A model generated the notes under the pieces. The model was given only the letters and a program-made list of their open reading frames with translations, searched no databases and had not been told where the DNA came from. A stretch of 27,645 bases of DNA from Sulfurovum sp. (GTDB lineage Bacteria > Campylobacterota > Campylobacteria > Campylobacterales > Sulfurovaceae), in the NCBI GenBank assembly GCA_023955225.1, contig JAGSGJ010000027.1, positions 1 through 27,645 of the forward strand, written 5' to 3'. Positions 23,272-27,645 of this stretch are shown here, one piece after another (the first letter of the stretch is position 1; every line of letters starts with the position of its first letter). The position numbers and the translations under genes were made by a program.

Positions 23272-24386
23272 TATTCTTCTTCCCTTCTCATACGTTTCGC
23301 ATTGTCATGTAAAAACATTGCTTCTTCCTCTTCAATACTACAACGTGGACAAGTCTGTTCTCCACCTGTATACGTAAAGTTATTCCCACACTCATTACAA
23401 CGTTTGATGTTAAATGTCGCAAGTGTTCTCTGTGTCGGTTCAAAAAATTCTTTGATCTCAAATCCACTTTGCAGGTGTATCGCATCTGGTTCACACACAT
23501 CATGACACAAATGACACTTCACACAAAGCATGGCATCAAAGTGTATGAGTGAAAATTTACCGTTAGATGAAAGTGCTCCGGTAGGACAGATACGATAACA
23601 TATCTGACAATTGGTACAACTCTCATCCACAAATTTTTGAGAAGTAAAACTCACTTCTTCTTCTGGAAGTACTTCAAAAGTCTCTGGAATACCTGCACGT
23701 TTCAGTGTTGTAAAAAGTATCTTACGTTTATTTGGAAGATTTTTATCTTTTATCTTGGAAATAACCGAAGCATCTATCTCAAATTTTTGCAGTTCATCTT
23801 CATCTACTGCATCATCAAATGCTTTTTTATGTTTGACTACACCTTCAAGTGATGCATTCCCTAAAAAAGAACGTCTTGAAGTGACTACCTCTTCACTTTG
23901 AGGTTCATTCTCTTTTTTCGGTTCTTTAGATGCTACATGGTTTGTCGTGAGTTGTTTTTTAGAAAAACTAGACAAGACAAAATTTGCCTCATCTATACGA
24001 TTTTCAATATGCTCAAAAAGTAAAGAATCTTCATCATAAGAACTCAAATCTATTGTGATTGTCTCATCACTGCCCAAAGCCAAAGAGATCAAATGTTCCA
24101 CACTCAAAACTGAGATACAGGGTACATTTATTTTAGGTGAGATCAGCCTTACTTTAGATTCCAAAAAAGTAAAGAAAAACTCTGTTGTAGAAAAGTCTGA
24201 AAGTGCAAAAGCTTCTGTGGGACAGATACCCACACATGCTGCTGCCTCTACACCGGTAGACAGACTAAAGCTAGGAAGATTGTCTACCAGGCTTATAGAA
24301 TCTGGACAAATATCTACACACTTGGTACACTGGGAGAATTTACTTGTAGCCCGTACACACGCACCCACATCAAAATGTAAACCCAT
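23271..24386 (-). CDS. Multi-cluster 4Fe-4S ferredoxin-type protein with C-terminal zinc ribbon
   Basis: This is a 371-residue cytoplasmic iron-sulfur protein. The N-terminus has Cys10 and CTKCVDICP (20-28), with a second incomplete motif ACVGICP (50-56). After a charged linker come two complete cluster motifs: CTNCQICYRICP and CVKCHLCHDVCEP. The C-terminus has CNECGNNF...CPRC, a zinc-ribbon pattern. It could carry electrons to or from the molybdenum enzyme or help in its maturation. The gene begins three bases after torD and overlaps the next gene, so it belongs to the accessory operon. An internal SRRSFLGN looks like a Tat motif but lacks a following hydrophobic stretch. Confidence 0.8.
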   Translation of the reverse strand: MGLHFDVGACVRATSKFSQCTKCVDICPDSISLVDNLPSFSLSTGVEAAACVGICPTEAFALSDFSTTEFFFTFLESKVRLISPKINVPCISVLSVEHLISLALGSDETITIDLSSYDEDSLLFEHIENRIDEANFVLSSFSKKQLTTNHVASKEPKKENEPQSEEVVTSRRSFLGNASLEGVVKHKKAFDDAVDEDELQKFEIDASVISKIKDKNLPNKRKILFTTLKRAGIPETFEVLPEEEVSFTSQKFVDESCTNCQICYRICPTGALSSNGKFSLIHFDAMLCVKCHLCHDVCEPDAIHLQSGFEIKEFFEPTQRTLATFNIKRCNECGNNFTYTGGEQTCPRCSIEEEEAMFLHDNAKRMRREEE

Positions 24387-24389
24387 AGA

Positions 24390-25058
24390 CTACGCTTCAT
24401 CCCCACAGTGTGTTGATAATTTTTCTGTCACATATTCAAAATCACTCAGTAAAAACTCTAAAGCAAGTTCAGAACCATCATGGTAAAGAGGTGTACGTGA
24501 TTCACGTTTTGCATTGATAAGGAATAACGGTGCCCACTCCAAAAGATGTTCTTTCAAAAATGCACGTTGTACTTGAAGAAGTTCACAGATACCATCTTTA
24601 TCGTCCGCATCTAAAGCTTTTTTCAGTGCAACACACAACATATACATGAATTCTAACTCTACACCTATATGGTCAGCACTTACCACCCTTGCAACATCCA
24701 GCTCAACACGGAAATCCAAGTCATTATAGAGTTCCACAATAGGGTTATCGCCACCACTTTCTATCATCTGATCATCTCTTGTATAGAAACTCTCATAAGG
24801 TACCAGGTGCATTAAAAAAAGATTTGTAAAATCGACATTATAGTATTGTTCTATAAGCTCAGCACGTGAAAGTTCTTTGCGTTTAGACCAATCTCTGTAA
24901 TTTGGGAAAAAAGATAAAAGTCTTTCATCTTTTTCAATGTTATCCAAAAATGTCTCATCTACTTCTACAAGCATCAATCTTGAGATTAAAGCATAAATTG
25001 CTATACGGTTTTCTATCTCTTGTTTCATTAAATCCATGTTATGTACATCTACTTTCAT
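24390..25058 (-). CDS. TorD/DmsD-family molybdoenzyme chaperone
   Basis: This is a 222-residue all-helical protein of TorD/DmsD length. It opens with IENRIAIYALISRLMLVEVD, typical of the family. The central YYNVDFTNLFLMHLVPYESFYTRDD region (Pro and Tyr near residue 90-97) matches the TorD pattern YxxLFxxxxxxPYESxY, and HLLEWAPLF comes later. Such chaperones bind the signal peptide and apo-form of a molybdopterin enzyme until cofactor insertion. The partner is most likely the large oxidoreductase encoded just upstream. No clear ribosome-binding site precedes the first ATG (25058). ATG at 25028 has GGAT about five bases upstream and gives a more usual N-terminus, so the true start may be there. 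Confidence 0.82.
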   Translation of the reverse strand: MKVDVHNMDLMKQEIENRIAIYALISRLMLVEVDETFLDNIEKDERLLSFFPNYRDWSKRKELSRAELIEQYYNVDFTNLFLMHLVPYESFYTRDDQMIESGGDNPIVELYNDLDFRVELDVARVVSADHIGVELEFMYMLCVALKKALDADDKDGICELLQVQRAFLKEHLLEWAPLFLINAKRESRTPLYHDGSELALEFLLSDFEYVTEKLSTHCGDEA

Positions 25059-25073
25059 GTTAAATATTTTGGC

Positions 25074-25079
25074 ACTATA
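25074..25079 (-). promoter_or_regulatory. Candidate -10 element of the torD operon
   Basis: The minus-strand TATAGT in GTGGTATAGTGCC lies 15 bases before the first torD ATG. It implies an independent promoter between the structured element at 25146-25206 and torD. With start at 25028 the leader would be about 40 bases. Confidence 0.4.
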
Positions 25080-25145
25080 CCACTTTCAAGATAAATAAGT
25101 AATAAGAAAATTAATTATCTGGGAAATTGTATAAAAAAGTAAATA

Positions 25146-25206
25146 CGCTAACACAAAAGCAACCAGTTGCGTGAGCCCCCCTGTTGAAGGGAACTCAGTG
25201 TTAACG
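25146..25206 (-). ncRNA. Predicted three-way-junction RNA element between molybdoenzyme and torD genes
   Basis: Read on the minus strand, CGTTAACAC (25206-25198) pairs with GTGTTAGCG (25154-25146) as a 9-bp closing stem with one G-U. Directly inside, TGAGTTCCCT (25197-25188) pairs with GGGGGGCTCA (25181-25172) as a 10-bp arm with a 6-base loop TCAACA. A second arm, GCAACTGGTTGC (25170-25159), follows, then TTTT before the closing stem. The wobble pairs work only in minus-strand RNA; on the plus strand they become A-C mismatches. A T-rich tract (TATTTACTTTTTT) follows. It may be a 3'-UTR element, terminator, small RNA or sensor; I do not recognise a known riboswitch. Confidence 0.5.
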
Positions 25207-25211
25207 TAGTA

Positions 25212-25232
25212 AAGTGGAGCTTAGCTCTACTT
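25212..25232 (-). terminator. Hairpin immediately after the molybdoenzyme stop codon
   Basis: AAGTGGAGC and GCTCTACTT (plus-strand reading) form a 9-bp stem with a 3-base loop, beginning five bases after the TAG stop. One pair is G-U on the plus strand and A-C on the minus strand. No U-run follows on the minus strand, so it may act together with the larger structure next to it as the 3' end of the transcript. Confidence 0.4.
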
Positions 25233-25237
25233 ATGTT

Positions 25238-27645
25238 CTATTTGATATTCACTGCATATGCTTTGTCAGACAAAGGCACAGCTGGACGTTTGATGTGTTG
25301 AGGACGTCTAAGTGTATCTGTACTGTCAAGAGGACGAGTTAAGTCATCTCTCCATGCTTGATATACTTTCATGTTGTTCTCATAGTTCACATAAATGTCA
25401 CCTATTTGATCATCTTTACCTGCAGTTTCGATAACAACCTTTTGGTGCCATGCGTGGTTACCTGCAATAGGATCTGGATGTGACGGAGCCACAGCATTTT
25501 GCCATGAACCAGAAAGACCATCCCACCAAATGTTATCAAGGTCTTTATTGTACTCTTTAAACTGCCAAGAGTCTTTGTTCTCATCCATACCATCTACGAT
25601 ACTCTGTGTTGGTTTAAGAGTACCCTCTTTACCATCCATAGTCATCTCATACAATGGAGCACCAAGACCCATAACACCTAATTTGTGTTCAAATCCAGGG
25701 ATATCTACTGCATTTTTGAGTTTCCATCTACCTGCGTGGTGTGAACATGCAAGTACACCAGGCATTGTAGCTTCAGTTGGTACAGCCATAGCGATAAAGT
25801 AACCTGAGTCAAGACCAGATACAGTATCTGTAATAGTTACTTTAACTGCATCTCCTCTTTTAATCCCAAGCTTCTTAGCATCTTCAGTATAGATCCATAC
25901 TGGGTTATGGTTTTGTGAAATCTCCATAAGGTGCTTAGAGTTTACAGAACGTGTATGAATATTGTATGGTAATCTAAATACCGTATTTAACGCAAATTCA
26001 TTGTCTTTTTGCATGAAGTCATGGTGTACTTGTGAAACAACATGCGTCATTTTCACTCTGTCTTCTTTAGTTGTTGGATAGATAGGTATAGCGTACTCAG
26101 GCCATTTCCAGTCTTTAAACCACTCACAGTAGAAGTCAAGTTTCTTAGTCAATGTATGGAAACCTTGCACAAGCTCTCCATCTACTTCAACACCGATAGC
26201 TTTTTCTTTACCATGGCTGTCTGTAGCCATAATAACACCAAATTCATCTTTTCTAACCTGCTCTTCTGCATATTCATGACCATGAGAGAAATAGGTTGAA
26301 CCCACTTTTTTAAGTGGTCTCTCTTGTGGTTTAAAGATATTATCTTCTTCCAACCATGTCCCTCTGTCTCTCATCATCTCATAGTTTGGATACTTAGAGT
26401 CTGGGTATGCTGCTTTTGCTGCTTTCTTAAGGTTTGGAAGCTTGTCAAATGCTGCTTGATACCACTCAGGGATAGTTACAGCTCTAGTTGGATCTTCTTT
26501 TGAAGCCCAATGCTTTCTTACACCTAAAGATCCATCAGGATCAACATGGTGAGTCAAGAGGTTTGCCCAGAACTCTACTTCTTCCCAAACTTCACCAAGA
26601 CCTGCTTTAATATGCGCTTCTAGTGTAGCTCTTGTTGGATCTTTTGGTTTCCAACCCATTTTCTCTAATGCAACTCTAAGTGCCGGGTTACGGAAAGAAA
26701 GCCATCTTTTTGGTTCTGTTGCTTCTGAGTGTTGGTCATGTCTTTCACCAGCAAGTCCTACAGGAAGGATGAAGTCACAATACCAGTTTGTCTCTGACCA
26801 TGTTGGTGAGAGGTTAAATGACATTTCGATCTTATCTTCTCTTTTAAGTGCTTCTATCCATCTAAATCCATCCGGGTTGATCCAAACCGGGTTATACATA
26901 CGAGGAATCCAAACAGCCAATTTCTCAGGTACTTTTAGTCCTTTGGCATTCCATTTATTTCTCCACTCATCATCCATAAGAAGGTGAGGCATGATATGAC
27001 TCATCTCATATGAACTTAGTGGGTACTCTGGTGGCCAAGCTATTTCATTCCAGACATCAACTTTTGGAGGTCTCGCACCATTTTGAGTAGCTGCATCACC
27101 CTTACCGTTTACTGAGATAACATGCCAGTGGTGTAGTCCAACACCACCTTTATCACCAGCCATAGCACCACGAAGAACAAATGGTAAGAATGCTGATCTA
27201 GCGATCATCCATCCACCTTTATGACCTATCGGTCCTGCTCTCCAGATATATGTTGCAACTCTTGCACCAGCATCTATGAACATATCGTACAGTTTTTCTA
27301 CGATACGTTTTTCTATACGACACTCTTCAGCTACAAAGTCAAGTGTATAAGGAGAATACATTTCAGAGATCATAGTGATGAAATCTTCGTATGTATTCCC
27401 TTCAGGAATAGACTTAATGTATTTTTTCTCTAGAAGTACATTAAGATACTCTCTGTCCTGCATTAAGCGATCCCAATTTACCCAGTTTTTCACGAAATTG
27501 TGATTTACTAGGTCTTCACCATTGATACCTTTTTCGTTAAGAATTCTGTTTGCAAGGTAGAGATAAAGTGCTGTCTCTGTTCCTGGCCAACATGGTACCC
27601 AAAGGTCTGCCATACCAGCAGAGTTAGAAAGTCTTGGATCCATAA
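25238..27645 (-). CDS. Molybdopterin oxidoreductase catalytic subunit, DMSO-reductase superfamily (partial)
   Basis: The visible 801 residues are the C-terminal part of a large molybdenum enzyme. The frame stays open to the window edge, so the ATG at 27643 is internal and the N-terminus (Tat signal, 4Fe-4S cysteines, Mo-ligand residue) lies outside. DPRLSNSAGMADLWVPCWPGTETAL is the second-pterin/loop region (DPRxxxxA..ADxWxPxxPGTD). LPVGLAGERHDQHS and the C-terminal molydopterin-binding barrel (HTRSVN, NPVWIYTEDAKKLGIKRGDAVKV, GVLACSHHAGRW) follow. The substrate is uncertain: formate dehydrogenase-like and sulfur-compound oxidoreductase-like members share these features. The gene is followed by two RNA-like structures and a TorD chaperone operon, as expected for an exported respiratory enzyme. 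Confidence 0.85.
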   Translation of the reverse strand, partial: MDPRLSNSAGMADLWVPCWPGTETALYLYLANRILNEKGINGEDLVNHNFVKNWVNWDRLMQDREYLNVLLEKKYIKSIPEGNTYEDFITMISEMYSPYTLDFVAEECRIEKRIVEKLYDMFIDAGARVATYIWRAGPIGHKGGWMIARSAFLPFVLRGAMAGDKGGVGLHHWHVISVNGKGDAATQNGARPPKVDVWNEIAWPPEYPLSSYEMSHIMPHLLMDDEWRNKWNAKGLKVPEKLAVWIPRMYNPVWINPDGFRWIEALKREDKIEMSFNLSPTWSETNWYCDFILPVGLAGERHDQHSEATEPKRWLSFRNPALRVALEKMGWKPKDPTRATLEAHIKAGLGEVWEEVEFWANLLTHHVDPDGSLGVRKHWASKEDPTRAVTIPEWYQAAFDKLPNLKKAAKAAYPDSKYPNYEMMRDRGTWLEEDNIFKPQERPLKKVGSTYFSHGHEYAEEQVRKDEFGVIMATDSHGKEKAIGVEVDGELVQGFHTLTKKLDFYCEWFKDWKWPEYAIPIYPTTKEDRVKMTHVVSQVHHDFMQKDNEFALNTVFRLPYNIHTRSVNSKHLMEISQNHNPVWIYTEDAKKLGIKRGDAVKVTITDTVSGLDSGYFIAMAVPTEATMPGVLACSHHAGRWKLKNAVDIPGFEHKLGVMGLGAPLYEMTMDGKEGTLKPTQSIVDGMDENKDSWQFKEYNKDLDNIWWDGLSGSWQNAVAPSHPDPIAGNHAWHQKVVIETAGKDDQIGDIYVNYENNMKVYQAWRDDLTRPLDSTDTLRRPQHIKRPAVPLSDKAYAVNIK

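Noticed and set aside
23860..23880. SRRSFLGN inside the ferredoxin-type protein looks like a twin-arginine export motif
   Set aside because: It lies about 170 residues into the protein and is followed by a charged, not hydrophobic, stretch. An internal start there would leave no signal peptide h-region.
25159..25170. GCAACCAGTTGC considered as a protein-binding palindrome
   Set aside because: It fits better as one arm of the larger folded element at 25146-25206, although a DNA-binding role cannot be fully excluded.

Overview
This AT-rich window comes from a chemolithotrophic member of the Campylobacterota (Epsilonproteobacteria). It looks most like the Sulfurovum/Sulfurimonas side of the phylum. 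The main reasons are the fused ispDF gene, the order ispDF - atypical response regulator - ATP-sulfurylase-like gene - pgpA (the order I recall for Campylobacter jejuni Cj1607-Cj1610), and a molybdoenzyme with a TorD chaperone and ferredoxin cluster. The species assignment is an inference; no database search was possible.

Region 1 (about 105-7850, all minus strand) is devoted to thiamine. A synthesis operon, thiC-thiO-thiS-thiG, is headed by a TPP riboswitch and ends in a perfect 13-bp inverted repeat. Directly downstream is an uptake operon (TonB-dependent receptor, YkoF/MTH1187-type thiamine-binding protein, ThiB-type periplasmic binding protein), headed by a second TPP riboswitch. Both leaders can be folded as Shine-Dalgarno-sequestering switches, so uptake and synthesis would be shut off together by TPP. 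The ABC permease and ATPase expected with ThiB are not in the window and could lie beyond its left edge.

Region 2 (about 7950-12400, minus strand) starts upstream with a Fur-family regulator, which has a 31-bp near-perfect palindrome over its promoter and apparently a leaderless mRNA. It is followed by a small Cys/His periplasmic protein, a His-rich outer-membrane barrel, a ZnuA-type binding protein and a ZnuB-type permease. This looks like a zinc (or similar metal) uptake cluster without an ATPase gene. A separate small acidic helical protein of unknown role lies downstream.

Region 3 (about 12410-17483) holds mrp (minus strand) and, divergently, the plus-strand operon ispDF - HP1021/Cj1608-like regulator - ATP-sulfurylase homologue - pgpA. 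The genes overlap or are closely spaced. The regulator lacks the phospho-acceptor Asp and carries what looks like a vestigial NtrC AAA+ domain. The sulfurylase homologue has lost the usual catalytic motif residues.

Region 4 (about 17480-22300, minus strand) is a tightly coupled operon: malic enzyme, DUF2868-type membrane protein, DUF3482-type GTPase with a glycine-rich hydrophobic segment, and a membrane protein with an HEGGH metalloprotease-like motif. The last three overlap one another and may form a membrane-remodelling or quality-control unit of unknown function.

Region 5 (about 22325-27645, minus strand) contains the C-terminal part of a large molybdopterin oxidoreductase (its 5' end is outside the window). 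It is followed by a structured intergenic RNA-like element and an accessory operon: TorD-type chaperone, multi-cluster ferredoxin with zinc ribbon, a small protein resembling only the substrate domain of shikimate dehydrogenase, and a protein of unknown family. I saw no tRNA, rRNA, CRISPR array, insertion sequence or prophage. No gene-free stretch exceeds about 300 bases except 7631-7957, which is largely the thiC leader. Bases 1-104 show only AT-rich sequence with two direct copies of an 8-base CAAACCCT motif.
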